DNA of 64,000 bases from Prototheca cutis (GCA_002897115.2 BCIH01000004.1:620865-684864), one strand, 5' to 3'; positions 24,186 to 36,005 are shown, counted from the stretch's first letter. Made by a program: numbers and translations. Notes: generated from the letters alone by a model not told the origin.

Positions 24186-24589
24186 CCCCCCCACAGGGTG
24201 ACAATGACCCCGTGGATGTGGTGGAGATTGGGTCCGTGGCTGCGGAGACTGGCGGCGTCTACCCCGTCAAGGTCCTAGGTGTGTTTGCGATGATTGATGA
24301 CGGTGAGCTGGACTGGAAGGTGATTGCGATCCGTGCCGACGACCCCAAGGCCGACCTCGTGAACGACGTGGAGGATGTGGAGCGTGAGTTCCCGGGGGAG
24401 CTGCAGCGTGTGTATGAGTGGTTCCGGGACTACAAGATCCCCGATGGCAAGCCCGCCAACAAGTTTGGGTTTGACAACAAGGCCCAGAACCGCGAGTTTG
24501 CGCTGGACGTGATCGAGGAGACGCACCGGTTCTGGACCAACCTTGTCACGGGCAAGCGTGACAACACCGAGGAGCTGTCACTGTTTTGA
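22709..24589 (+). CDS. PPA: soluble inorganic pyrophosphatase, family I, plastid type
   Basis: Five exons (22709-22789, 22928-22990, 23135-23290, 23599-23739, 24197-24589), all phase 0, give 277 residues. It hydrolyses PPi to 2 Pi and so drives biosynthesis. Seen: the signature [12 protein letters not shown] with three metal-binding Asp (149, 151, 154), [11 protein letters not shown], the Trp-Asn-Tyr-Gly block, [12 protein letters not shown], and [11 protein letters not shown] with the phosphate-binding Tyr226-Lys pair. The first two exons encode about 48 residues that are basic, Ser/Ala-rich and poor in acids, matching a plastid transit peptide. Intron 4 ends in a 53-base pure-C run directly before the acceptor. 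The tandem neighbour at 25086 is a paralogue. Confidence 0.97.
24132..24184. repeat. 53-bp poly-C tract in pyrophosphatase intron 4
   Basis: An uninterrupted run of C, followed by gccccccc-acag, the 3' splice site. It takes the place of the polypyrimidine tract. Confidence 0.95.
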
Positions 24590-25085
24590 GAATGTTGTTC
24601 ACAAGCAGTTTTGTTGCCATGCCCGTTGTTGGAGACAACCCCTGCCCCTGTGGGTCGACCCCTGTGCGCCGAAACAAAACGGCGTCTGTAATAGTGCTGA
24701 CCTGGCACGTGTCGGACGCATTGTGTTTGTTCCTCACTCGCTGTATGTACATGAGAATGACATTACCTGTCAACTGCACCGAGAATAAAAGGTGTGTTCC
24801 CAGATTCCCAGTTCTCACGGGCTCAGAGGGAATCAAGGGATCTGCAGAGATTCCCCACCCTGGGCGGGGATGCCGGGACCACTGTCCTCAAGAGTCGGCG
24901 ATCATGGTATGCGTGCATCAGAATACATGTTTATAGACATTACAGGTCCTCGCGCACTGAGTACGGTGGATTGTGCGCGGTGTCGGCGAGCTCCAGCTCG
25001 CGGCTAGAATCGCTAATTCGCACACGGCCCGCGCAGCGCGCGCAAGGAAGCCTTCAGCTCGCGACCGCAGATTTCGCTGGGCAAC
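24590..25085. other. spacer between the tandem pyrophosphatase genes
   Basis: No gene seen; 3' UTR of one copy and promoter of the next. Confidence 0.4.
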
Positions 25086-26662
25086 ATGACGTCCAATGGT
25101 CTCAAACAGCTGTCTACAATCGCGATCTTGGGCCTGATCGCGCTGTCGATCCCTCATGGAGTGGCATCCCAGTCGACTCTCGACTCCATCGAGTGGGGCA
25201 CTGAGGTGCTGGTACGTCGAAAGGGGTGGGCGCAGGGAGAGTTGGGTGCAGTACGTGAACTGCGGAAATAGTTGCAATGCGTTCGACTCAACAAATACGT
25301 TTCCACATCATGGACAGGGTGAGCCAGAGACGTTCGAGTTCCGTTTGTATTTTACGGCGGACAACTTCACCGTGTCCCCCTGGCACAACGTGCCGCTGCT
25401 GGCTGGCAATGGAACCCACACCTTCATCGTCGAGATCCCCAAGAACACCTCAGCGAAATACGAGGTTCAGACGGTGCGAAGCGCGGATTTGTTGTGGCGA
25501 TGTAATCATTGCAGATGATGGATCATTGCTGGAACAGCAGCTGCACCCAACTCCCATGCGTCGCAGGAAGACCCGCTGAATCCCATTGCCCAGGACCTGA
25601 ACAAAAACGGTAGCCTGCGTTTCTACCACTCTAACATCCAATGGAACTACGGTCTCCTGCCTCAGACCTGGGAGGACCCCGCCTACTTGAACCCTGATGT
25701 CAATGCCACGGTCTGCTTCTTGGAGGTTTTTTTTTGGGGGGGGGGGGGGGGTTGAGGCCTGTAGTCTTGTTAAGCAGCAGACTAACCTTGCAGAATTGTG
25801 CTGTTGCAAGCGCATGTCGTTCAGGGTGCGTTGCCAATTTGCCTATGTACCAAAACCTACATCTTGCTATTTCCAGGGGGATAATGACCCAACGGACGTC
25901 GTGGAGATTGGGTCCACACAGTTTGAGACGGGGAGCATCCATGCTGTCAAGGTCCTAGGTGAGTGCTCGGCTGGAAGACAGCATTGTGCTGCTGTGGAAG
26001 GAGTAATGATGTGGCCTGGGCCACTTCGACACACTCAGTTTAGGATGCAGGCTTTCAGACCAGAACGCTAGCCGCGGCACAGAGATTTTCCACGGCCACG
26101 CTGCCGCCACACGCACAGCACGCAACCCTACTCCCCCCGCTGGCCCTCGGATCTCCCAGGAGCATTCGCGCTCATCGACCAGGATGAACTGGACTGGAAG
26201 GTGATTGTCATTGCGGAGGACGACCCCCTCGCGGAGGTTCTCAACGACATCGATGATGTGGAGAGGTGGGTTTTGGGATCCAGCCAGTGAGGGATGGTGG
26301 AGGGCAACATAAGATGCTGTGCTGCATTTGGGCTATAGGGTGTTCACAGGGTAGCCATCTCCGGTGTAAACTCCCTGGCCATAACGTGCCATGACAAGAC
26401 TGCAAAATGAGATGGGCTCCATTTTGAATGTCTTCCCCCACTCCGAACATACTGCAGGGAGTTGCCGGGGGAGCTCGAGAAGATCCGTCTCTTCTTCCGC
26501 GACTCCAAGGTGCCAGATGGCAAGCCGCCAAATACCTTTGGGTTTGATGACAAGCCCATCGGCCGTGACCAGACGCTGACGGTGATTGAGCAGACCCACG
26601 GCTTCTGGCAGGCACTCGTCAGCGGGGAGCGGGAGAACACTGAGGACAAGAGCATCTTCTAG
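25086..26662 (+). CDS. inorganic pyrophosphatase paralogue with secretory-type signal
   Basis: Six exons (25086-25211, 25318-25473, 25567-25710, 25877-25958, 26160-26265, 26458-26662) give 272 residues. It keeps [12 protein letters not shown] with Asp144, 146 and 149, [24 protein letters not shown] and [10 protein letters not shown]. The FRDYK motif is FRDSK here, so the conserved phosphate-contacting Tyr is Ser221. The N-terminus ([18 protein letters not shown]) reads as an ER signal peptide, not a transit peptide. Its last three exons (82+106+205) total exactly the 393 nt of the neighbour's single last exon, and its 156-nt exon 2 equals the neighbour's exon 3. The two arose by tandem duplication. 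Activity is likely but may be altered. Confidence 0.94.
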
Positions 26663-27488
26663 ATACTTGATTGCATCGTTTGTCATACAACCATTTTTAG
26701 TAGAACCATGTGCAATGCAGTGGTCAATTTGACACGGAGTGGGGATTGAAGTGGGATTGCATCCAGTTGGGAAAACCACATCTACCATGCAAGGCAAAAA
26801 TGCTGAAACCTTGTCGAGATCCGTCGACTCCCACCTGCACAGCAGGGGCATGTTTTTCAAACAAGATGCCTGTTTGACCACATTTCCTTGCTGCGTCGCT
26901 CAGAGGATGGGTTGGGTTCCTTCTGATAGCAGGACAGGTCGTGCAAGGAGGTTTTAGAAAGTCCTGGAAGTCGCCCCTGGCACGGCACTTGTTGCACCTT
27001 GGTGGTCCATCATTGAGGCGGTCCACCTTCCTATTGCCCTGCAGAGTGTGAGAATTTTCGGCCATCAGTGATGCCCAGCAACCCCCGGGGTGATGTGACG
27101 CTGGTGCTGGCTGAACTGGTTGCATTATTTTTGCCCTGCACGGTAGAGCGCGGATCTCAAACCGGAGAATTTTTCAATTCCGTAGGGACAGGTCAGGCAT
27201 GGGGAGGTCGTAAAGGCCAGACCAAGAGCGCGGCCGGCAGCAACTTCTGTCGAAAGAGCGACCAAGCAAAGGCAGGAAAGTTCTACGCAAGAATTGTTCA
27301 TCGTCACTTGTCATCGGGCGTGCCAGAGTCTGACCACGGGGACCCACTTGGGTCGCCCGACCAGTGTCGCTGCACCGCCAGTCGTTTCCCTACTGCGACG
27401 CATCCTTCCGGATACGACACATGCAGCTTTGCTAAATTCTCCTGCCCCTGGATCGGGGCGCGATCGCCTCGATCTCGACGCGGCAGCC
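26663..27488. other. spacer between pyrophosphatase 2 and MKK3, with repeat A copy 2
   Basis: No gene seen. Repeat A copy 2 takes 26,785-27,150; the rest is presumed MKK3 promoter. Confidence 0.5.
26785..27150 (+). repeat. dispersed repeat A, copy 2 (internally deleted, about 366 bp)
   Basis: It shares the left block (cagggg/agggcatgtttttcaaaca..., then ctcagaggatgggttgggtt) and the right block (ggccatcagtgatgcccagc to gccctgcacggtag) with copies 1 and 3. It lacks about 240 bp of the middle. Confidence 0.88.
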
Positions 27489-29848
27489 ATGCCGCCCAAA
27501 CTGCGCCTGAGCGTCCTGGCCCCAGCTTCTCCCGAAAGGCTGAGCTGGGATGCTGAGCAGCAGAACAGGAGGAGTCGGGATGGCCTAGCATCACAGGTGA
27601 TCCTCATGGTCATGTGCATGCTGGCGTCTTTCTGTGCGTGCGCTGGGGCGCGTCGCTGCACCCGGGGGCCTGTTTGCATGCAAGGAGATGCCTGGGCCCA
27701 CTGCCTGCATCCACCACTAGTACTGTCATAACCACCTCAGGAACTGACGGCTCCGTCGATCGAGGTCCTGCCGACGGGCACACTGAAGCTGTACAAGTCA
27801 CTGGCAGCATTCGAATTCAACCCCAGCGGGATGATAGCGCCAGGTGCCACCCGCGCCGAGCCCGCCTACTTCAAGGCATGTCGGCGACACTGTAAAACTT
27901 CTCTGGGAAGAACCTCGCATGCTTATGCTGCAGCCGCCCGTGTCCCCCCCCCTCGTCTGGGGACTGACTCACCATCATCTTCCGCACCCCCGAAAACAAA
28001 AACAGATCAGCGAGCGGGATGTGCGGCTGCTGCGACAGCTGGGTGCTGGAGCCTGCGGCGTGGTGCACAAGGCCTGGCTTCCCCGTGAGGCTCGGTTTGC
28101 AGCGGTGAAGAAGATTAGCGTGCTGGAACGCGGCGCACGGCACCAGTTACTGAATGACGTGCGTGCGCTGTGTGCGGCGCCGGCCAGCGACGGGCTTGTG
28201 GCCTTTCGGGGCGCCTACCACGCCCGGGACAGCGCGCAGGTGGCGGTGGTGCTGGAGTACGTGGCCGGTGGGTCTCTGGCCGACGTGCTGGCGGCGGCTG
28301 GCCCCGTTCCCGAGCGGCTGCTGGCCGTCATGGCCGGCGGTGCGCTGCGTGCGCTGCGCGCCTTGCACGCTGCGCGCCTGCTGCACCGGGACCTCAAGCC
28401 CGCCAACGTGCTGTTGACGCGGGGCGGCGCTCCCCGTCTTGCCGATTTTGGCATCTCTGCCACGATGCCGGAAGCCACGTTGGCCGCCTGCCACACCTTC
28501 ACAGGCACGGTGACGTACATGGCTCCTGAACGCTGCGACGGCCGGCCCTACGGCCTGCCCTCTGATGTCTGGGCCATGGGCCTCACGTTGCTCGAGGCCG
28601 CCACGGGCAGGTACCCTTACGACGCCTCCAAGGGAGTCATGCAACTCATGGTCCAGGTGATGGGTGTGGTGATTGTGGATCTTGTTGTTATTGCGATGGT
28701 TTGAATTGTTGTTTCGTCTGTTGGCATGCCTGTGACTTGGTTGGATAACGTGTTCCTGGGACCTTTCCATCACTCAATCACCCATGCACTCAACATCCGA
28801 CTACCCAACCCTCCCGACCAATCAATCAATAGGTGATGGAGGATGACTGCCCATTGCCAGAGGCGGGCCAGGTCAGCGCCGCGTACCGGGATTTCCTGGC
28901 GCGGTGTCTGGTCCGGGACCCGGCGCAGCGGGCCACGGTCCCCGAACTGCTCTCGCACCCCTGGATCCGAGCCGCGGAGGGCGGCCCGCTGCAGCAGAAG
29001 GCCCTGGCGGCCTCGCTGCGCGCATTCATGCGCGGCATGCGCGGCGACCGCGAAGCCCGGCGAGACGCTGCCTGGCTCGGCGTGGGCCGTTTCTTGTTGG
29101 CCCTCGGAGGTGCCACCGGCAACAAGGAGCTCCCCCCCCGCCTTGCGCATGCCTGCGTGAGTGTTTTACGTGCATGTCTGTGTGTGCAGGGGGTTGGGAG
29201 AGAGATATTGGGCCAGTGGGGACAACGCCGGCATGCTCACTAGAGCTCAGTCGCTGCCAAGTATGGAGAGTTGAACTCGCATCAGCAATGTCCGCCAACC
29301 GCCAGCAGGCACCAACCAGCCAGCCCTCGATCAACCAAAAACACAGGTGTTCCACCATGGCGGCAATGCGTACCAGGGCCGGTACACCGCTGCGCAGGCG
29401 CTGAATCACTTTGTGCGCAAGTGCCTGGGCCCAGGCATGCAGCTCTTCCTCGAGCGGCTAGACTTTGACGATGACGAACAGGCACAAGCTACGGTGCGGC
29501 ATTTATTCTTTTTGGGAGTGTCTGGTGGGGCGGGGGAGACTGGGTTCCCATGACTGCGCTCAGAAAACAACAAAAACTCTGGCGTGTCGGGGTGGCCTGC
29601 CTGCAGGCCCAGAGGCGTAGATTGACCTTCATCCCCGGCTACTCCACATGTCACAGGATGACGTCGTCTCTGCCATCGCCAGCGTGTCGCTGCAGCACCA
29701 GGATGAGAACGTGCGGCCACGGGAACCGCAGCTCCGTGACTGCCGGTTCAGGCTGCAGCTTCTGGACGGTGAGGAGGGGGATGAAGGCCAGGCGGAGATC
29801 CTGTTCCTGGACCTAGACCCCGTTCTCTCGTTGTGCTCTGGCCGGTGA
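27489..29848 (+). CDS. MKK3: MAP kinase kinase, MKK3 type (kinase plus NTF2-like domain)
   Basis: Six exons (27489-27596, 27741-27875, 28006-28656, 28833-29156, 29347-29493, 29657-29848) give 518 residues, close to plant MKK3. Kinase motifs: GAGACGVV (about 94-101), AAVKK, HRDLKPANVLL, DFGIS, and an activation loop with the plant Thr-x5-Thr pattern (TLAACHT) before YMAPER, then SDVWAMGLTLLEAATG. After the kinase end (SHPWI) comes an NTF2-like region from about residue 375, with the H-x-Gly-x-AYQGR turn, which among MAP2Ks is found only in the MKK3 group. Role: phosphorylates a group C/D-like MAPK. Intron 2 uses a GC donor (caag|gcatgt at 27876). Confidence 0.95.
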
Positions 29849-30325
29849 CACCATCATTCACTGGGAACGACATTCCACTGCGAGAGTGCCCGTCGACCTG
29901 ACCTGCAGCGCTGTTCTTGAACTGTTTCTCAGAGAATGGCCTGAGCCGAGCGTATCGACAGAACACATCCAAACCCTGCTACAGCTTCTGCTGCAAAAAA
30001 ATCTAGTGGCTTATTCCCAGGGGACGCTCGTCCATGCTCTTGATCACATTGTGTGATATGAGCCATGGTAGGGTCTGAATGTTGAGGCAAGAATGGGGTC
30101 AGGGGATTGTCCAGAGTGCCACCCGGCGGAATCCCCAACAATCACCGCTTGATCGCCAAATCAGCGCGCGGGCCAATCGCAGACACCTTGTGATCACATC
30201 GCTCGCATCGCTGTTGGTACCCCCTGGCGTGCAACTTCTTTTTCATGCAGATTAAAGTGCTGTAGAAATCGAACGAGCCAGTGGTTGAGCTGCGTGGCAG
30301 CCCTTCGACTGGAGGAGCAAGCGGC
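29849..30325. other. spacer between MKK3 and NMT
   Basis: No gene seen. Confidence 0.4.
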
Positions 30326-31010
30326 ATGCCGGGCAAAGGGGCTGCCGGGCCCCAGGAGGTGCCGGAGGGCCTGCGGGCCGCGCTGGAAGCGCTTACCGTG
30401 GATCCCAAGACCAGGCCCAAATCGAATTATGCTTTCTGGAGCACGCAGCCCGTGTCGCAGTTTGGTGAGAACGCCGGCACATCGGAGGTGAGCCAGCCCC
30501 GACGGCGTGCCAGGCGAATGCGGCCTAGGAGACTACTTCCCATGCTGCATTGTCGCCTTGCGGCATCGCATCTCATTGCCGCGCCCTGATCCCCAACATG
30601 CAGGCTGGAAATGGTGCGATAGACGACCCCAAAACTGTTGCGGATATCCGTCAGACGCCCTATGGCCTGCCAGACAAGTGGGTCCCTTGTGGCGTCGCCT
30701 GTGGTCTGTGTTTGCATGCTGCAATGCGGTGCCCTCCTCTCTTGCACCCTCACCCCATTTCCACACACACTGCAGCTTCCACTGGGTGGATTGCAATGTC
30801 GACGACGACAAGGAGCTTGCTGAGGTGTACGATCTCCTGTGCAACCATTATGTGGAGGACGACGAAAACATGTTCAGGTGCGTGCATTGGGATTGTCCGC
30901 TTGGAAGCGGCTGGCTCTGCATGGCTGTGGTTTGTTAGTGACTGCCCACATGGCCGGGGGAAGGGCAGGATTTGGCAGGCGATTGATTGTCAACAGTTTC
31001 AACCCCCCCC

Positions 31011-31045
<35 letters not shown>

Positions 31046-32778
31046 CCATCCCAGGTTTGCTTATTCGTCCAACTTCCTGCGTTGGGCCATGAAGCCTCCG
31101 GGCACGCGCAAGGAGTGGCTCTGTGGCGTGCGAGTGACGTGCGTTGAGGCTGCGGCCTGGGGAAGGGGTGATGTCGACGCAGCAGGGGTTCCAGGCTGGG
31201 ACTTGAGGCCATGCGCTGCACGAGGGTGCATGGACTGGCGCTGTGTGTGTGACCTCCAGTCCCCATATCAAATCCACCCCCGCACCTTTCCAGGTCGACC
31301 AACAAGCTGGTGGCCTTTATTTCTGGTGTTCCCATGCGGATGCGTGTCGACGGCGACGACATGCCGATGGTGGAAATCAACTTTCTGTGCGTCCACAAGA
31401 AACTACGGCACAAGCGACTGGCCCCCGTCCTCATCAGGGTGTGCGGGGCTGTGCTGCTGGCACGTGCTTCTACTATCTATAACTGGGCAGGCTGGGCGGT
31501 GGGTTGCTCTTGGTGTGTGTGTCTCTGCGGAAAGGCCCAGGTGGCGCTGTTTGTTCCGGAAGACACCAGGCCCCTGGGACGTTGACACATCCTCCCAATC
31601 GCCCATCACAACTCCCATGTCCACCCTGTGTAGGAAATTACGCGCCGCGTGAACCTGCAAGACATATGGCAGGCTGTGTACACCGCGGGCGTCGTGCTCC
31701 CGCGACCGGCAGCCGAGGCCCAGTACTGGCACCGGACGCTCAACCCGAAGAAGCTTGTGGATGTTGGGTTCAGCCGGTTGGGGCCCCGCATGACCGTGGC
31801 CCGTGCAATCAAGCTCTACCGCCTGCCCTCGGAGCCTCTGACCCCGGGCCTACGTGCGATGACGGCGGCCGACGTCCCCGGCGTGACGGCGCTGCTGGGA
31901 AGCTACCTCGCCCGGTTCCGCCTTGCGCCCTGCATGGATGAGGCCGAGGTCGCGCACTGGCTGACGCCGTTGGATGGTGTCATCCACAGCTACGTTGTGG
32001 AGGGGCCGGAGGAGACCATTACCGACCTCCTTTCTTTCTACACGTTGCCATCCACCGTCATGAAGAACGACAAATACGACTCGCTCATGGTAAGGCAGTG
32101 TGCGGGGATGTGCTATTTCCGCGCGTGTGTGTATGTGTTTGCAGTGGAGGGGGGGGGGGTCCTTTCTTTCTTTTCTCGGGGCATTCTTACTCTGTTCTCC
32201 TGTGCCTCTGATGGGGAACGGTACGTACTTGCCGCCGCGTTAAAACCCTGCAATGCCCCGCCACCACCATCAAAGGCAGCGTATATGTTTTACACGGTGC
32301 CCGGGAAAGTGGCGCTTCCGGAACTGCTGCAAGACGGGCTGATCCTGGCGCACAAGACGGGGCACGATGTGTTCAATGCCCTGGACATCCTGGAAAACTC
32401 TGAAGCGACGCTCAAGGGTACGGTGCTGATTCCACTGTGTTTTAATGCCAGGGAAGAATAGCTTTTCATATGACTGGGCCTGGCTGCTCGGGTGGCATGT
32501 GCTAGAGGTCAGGTGGCAATAGGGCAGTGTCTACACTGGGCTATGCGTGCACGCCCAGGTGGGTGGTGTGATGCTCTGTGGCACATCAGCAGTGCTTCCT
32601 TGCACTCGCTGCTGATGCACTCTTGCAAGAAGGGGGCCATCGACTGCTGTTCTACCCCCAACAAAACCCTGCAGACCTCAAGTTTGGCATGGGAGATGGC
32701 AAGTTGCGGTATTACCTGTACAACTGGCGGCTGTCTCAGAGCATGCAGCCCGGTGACGTTGGCCTTGTGATGCTGTAA
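30326..32778 (+). CDS. NMT: glycylpeptide N-tetradecanoyltransferase (N-myristoyltransferase)
   Basis: Eight exons (30326-30487, 30604-30677, 30776-30877, 31055-31138, 31294-31438, 31634-32089, 32276-32417, 32675-32778) give 422 residues. The enzyme moves myristate from myristoyl-CoA to N-terminal Gly of proteins. Seen: [10 protein letters not shown] near the start, the [16 protein letters not shown] block, [27 protein letters not shown] (the acyl-CoA binding region, also split by an intron), YHRTLNP-like [19 protein letters not shown], and the conserved end [15 protein letters not shown] followed by a short tail to the catalytic C-terminal carboxylate. Intron 3 has a pure (CA)n run before its acceptor. 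This is a conventional, complete gene. Confidence 0.97.
31012..31042. repeat. (CA)n microsatellite in NMT intron 3
   Basis: About 15 CA units just upstream of the 3' splice site. Confidence 0.95.
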
Positions 32779-32958
32779 TGATTTAGAATTTGCCAGAACT
32801 GACGTGGGTTTCCACGTAAACGCGAAAACCGACGGAGATCTCAAGAACTTAATCAGACCCCTACAGGGCCGCCCCACGCGGGACCACCCCCGAACATGGA
32901 CGGCATCCTCATCGTCCTAGAGAGTGGACAGCCCCAGGTTTTCCAGACCTGGGTGGTT

Positions 32959-33037
32959 CGCCCGCTTCTACGCCGCAGCTCCGCACCGTGTGAGACCAAT
33001 GGAGCGTTCATCCACCTAGAGCATGGGTCATGTGGTG
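32959..33037 (-). repeat. outer inverted repeat, left arm
   Basis: The reverse complement contains catgctctaggtggatgaac and tggtctcacacggtgcggag, matching the right arm at 34,550-34,630 with scattered differences. Confidence 0.85.
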
Positions 33038-33462
33038 CAACGGTCCGTGTCAACCGGGCACGGGTCCGCCCTGCACACCGGGATGTGGTAAACACGTCCA
33101 ACCACATGCCCCGTCCAACAAAGTAAGAAAGGAGCCCAGCTGCCCTCCAGCTTTCCTGGGAATCCGGGGGAGCTCCTCCGTAGTTGCCGGCCTGTTCAGA
33201 TGGATCCTGGACGGCCGTGGATCCAGCGCAACCGATCGGGTACTGCTGCCCAGCTTACGATAGGTCCGAAAAGCTTCGGGTTCCAATGCTCCCCAGTGAC
33301 AAGTTGGTGATACATCAGACCATGGCACCTGCGAAAAACTGCGATGGGGACATCAATGCGGCGTGGAACACTTGGTACGTGGCAACGCGGTTACTCATGC
33401 CAGGCCATACCCATGTTCGAGACCGTTCGGCCCAGGGGACGAAGAAGACGTGCGTTTGCTGC

Positions 33463-33610
33463 GCTTGTAGCTCGTTACACAGGATGCAAGACATGTATCA
33501 TGCAATGATCTCCTCCCCTGCATGAAGCTGGGGAAAGGGGTCTGGTAGTGTGGGGAATGCTGCCGTGTGCTCCATGGTGTGATCTTCTGGGATGGGAAGT
33601 TAAGCCCAGT
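33463..33610 (-). repeat. inner inverted repeat, left arm
   Basis: The reverse complement ends gcatcctgtgtaacgagctac and includes ttcccatcccagaagatcac and attccccacactac. These align along the whole arm with 33,966-34,113. Confidence 0.85.
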
Positions 33611-33965
33611 GCGGCGTAGGTGTGGGAAACGTGACCGGACAGAAAAGGGGTCCTTGCATGGCCTGGGGCTTGGAGAAATGTTGGTGGGGTCAGGGGCGGC
33701 AGCAGCCTCGCAATGAATTCTTGTTTCGGCCCTTCCAGTCCTCCCGTGGCGAACCCTCTTGTCCCGCACCACGAAAATGCTTATTCGACACCCAGACAAC
33801 AGTGCATGAACAGTACCCCGCCAGAACGAAGCGGGCAATCACGCTTCGAAGTTTGCTCGGGGCGCATCCGCGGATGTTGCACCCTTGCAACCCATGCCTC
33901 CCAGATTCCCCATCTTACCAAGCCCCAGGCCCACCCTTTTTGGCCTTATGCATGAGTTACCTTAC

Positions 33966-34113
33966 CTACACCTGGATTACCTTCCCATCAGCAGAAGACC
34001 ACACACTGGATCACCTCGCAGCGCTTCCCACACTATATAATCCATACCCCCAGCAGCATGCGGGGGGATCTTTGTACAATACATGCCTTACATCTTGTGT
34101 AACAAGCTACTAG
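33966..34113 (+). repeat. inner inverted repeat, right arm
   Basis: Contains ttcccatcagcagaagacca, cttcccacactatat and catcttgtgtaacaagctac, the diverged partner of 33,463-33,610. The loop between the inner arms is about 355 bp. Confidence 0.85.
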
Positions 34114-34549
34114 CATAGTGAGTGCACAACAGCGGATGTCGTGCCCTCTGAACGGCGCGTACAGGCTTTTACAGTGCTTGTCAACTCCAGAAATCAATAG
34201 GATAGACCTTCTTATATGGTATATTACACAGGTTGGTGCTGTACATGTGTAGTTGTTTAGGTTTCCCAGCAGGCCGCCTCAGGCCCTTGTCCGCGACGGC
34301 AGAGGTGCCTTGGGCGGGACTGGGAGCGTGGGGTGTCGCACCCAGTCTTGACCTGCTGAACAAGCGCTTTCAAGGGGGATCCACAAGACAGCCTCCCAAC
34401 CATGCCTACATATCCATATCAAATGGTGTCTAGTCAAATCAAGGGAAACAAGGGGCGGTCAATGGCTTGTTGGCAGCTCAATCTGGGAGCCAGCTTCCAG
34501 GTCCACAGTTGACAGTGCACGGGCCACCGTTTGTTTGGGTCTCCATCGT

Positions 34550-34630
34550 TGAGCCGCATGACTCCATGCTCTATGTGGATGCACGCTCAGCTGGTCTCAC
34601 ACGGTGCGGAGTTGCCGCGTAAACGCGGAA
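34550..34630 (+). repeat. outer inverted repeat, right arm
   Basis: Contains catgctctatgtggatgcac and tggtctcacacggtgcggag, then cgtaaacgcgg. Partner of 32,959-33,037. Confidence 0.85.
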
Positions 34631-35035
34631 AAGGGCACCCCACCATGACGGAAGTTGCATCAGTCCAGTCTCGAACACGGAAAATTCCCCCGTCCGACAA
34701 GTTGAAACAATCCCCTCGAACTTGCTCCGTGGTATCGGGCAAAGTCCAGCAGGAACGGATACCCAGATCGTAACAGTGCACGATTTTGCGTTTCAGCTCA
34801 GCTGCCAGAAGAAGAAGAGCTCCATTCGAGCAGGCGCACGGTCATCATCAGACGAGTGGTGCGTGGAGGTGCCAGGGAACCGCGTCTAGATTGCAACGTC
34901 CCAAAATGCATTGATGTTCCGCGGATTGCCTTGGAGTATCGCTTTCAGGTCTGTATACCCCAACGAGAGGCATGCCATCCGACATGCCCATTGCAGGTTG
35001 TTGCCGGCCGCCCCACCCCCGACATCCAGCACCGT

Positions 35036-35742
35036 ATGCCCAGCTTTGATGACGTGGCCAGCTTGGAAAGCTGGCTCAGGGCCAAGGGAATCGCGGCTGA
35101 TCTGTTCGGGAAAGGCACGGCAAAGAGCCTTCCGGAGCTGCTGGAGGAGTGTCAGAGTGGCGAGTGCGAGCTCAACGTGGACGCATCTGGCAAGCCCCTG
35201 CGCCACGTGACCGTGCTGTCGGTGTGGGTCTGCGACGACTCTGGCCGAGTACTCGTGGAGGTAGGCCAGCAGCTCCCCAGCGGGCAGCGCAGAGAGCGGC
35301 GGTTGCCGCTGTCAGAGAAAATGCTGCCATCAGAGCACTGGAGGGATGCCACTCTGAGAGGAATCCGGGAAGAGCTGGGCAGCGCCCTGGCACCAGGGGC
35401 CAAGGTGAGGGTGGTGCTGTTGACCATCCCTCCCCCAGCGTTCCACAATTCCGCCCGGGACACCTCCTGAACATGCATGCTCAAAATGCAAATTCAATCT
35501 AAAGCCATTTCTGCCTCGGTGTTGTGCAGATTGAAATTGACGAGGGGAGCCATGAGGTGACGACGGCAAGCATGGTCTCCGGTTCGTATCCCGACCTGAC
35601 CACTAGGTACACCAGTCACAAGGTGCGGGCGCGGGTGGCCTGCCTTCCCGACCACGGCTTCAGCACTACTGAACGGCGTCCGGAGGGCATCCTGACTGCG
35701 ACATGGGACTGGGTCCCTGCAGAAGTGCTGTCGGCGAAGTAG
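35036..35742 (+). CDS. conserved protein with degenerate Nudix box
   Basis: Two exons (35036-35404, 35530-35742) give about 193 residues. The segment EKMLPSEHWRDATLRGIREELGS fits the Nudix box G-x5-E-x7-R-E-U-x-E-E-x-G-U in the E-x7-R spacing and the catalytic Glu-Glu pair. The first Gly is Glu and the Arg-Glu is Arg-Gly. Ahead of it is a beta-rich half (HVTVLSVWVCDDSGRVLVEV). I recall similar uncharacterised Nudix-like proteins in plants and algae with the same LRGIREEL form. Pyrophosphohydrolase activity is therefore possible but not shown. The frame stays open upstream of the chosen ATG back to a good acceptor (cattgcag at 34,995), so an N-terminal targeting exon may be missing. Confidence 0.65.
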
Positions 35743-36005
35743 AGGGTTGCGCGGGTGTTGTCGCTCCGGGTCTCCGTCCGACTGAAGCGGCCCTCGGTGA
35801 ATGGTCCGCCCCGCCCGCGCGCTCGGCAAACCCCGGTCCTTGCTACGATCCCCTCGAATTTGACGGAGGGGCAGAGTTCCAGGACATGTACAGTTTCATG
35901 ATGAAATTTACCACATTTCCCATTGCCATTCGGGCGACGATATTGCCGTGACCTGGCCTACTGTGACGGCGCTGTCGAGTACTGCACGCTCCTGGCAGCC
36001 CAGTC

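Larger units (their letters stand above)
32779..35035. other. gene-poor spacer with nested inverted repeats
   Basis: No gene recognised over 2.2 kb. It contains two pairs of diverged inverted repeats nested around a common centre near 33.8 kb (listed separately). Confidence 0.6.

Noticed and set aside
33590..33625. 5S-rRNA-like word gggaagttaagcccag
   Set aside because: Only this word resembles 5S; the rest of the domain is absent and it lies in an inverted-repeat arm.
33622..34113. ORF pair sharing the NTCLTSCVTSY-like end
   Set aside because: The resemblance is explained by the inverted repeat, not by coding; no start or splice context.
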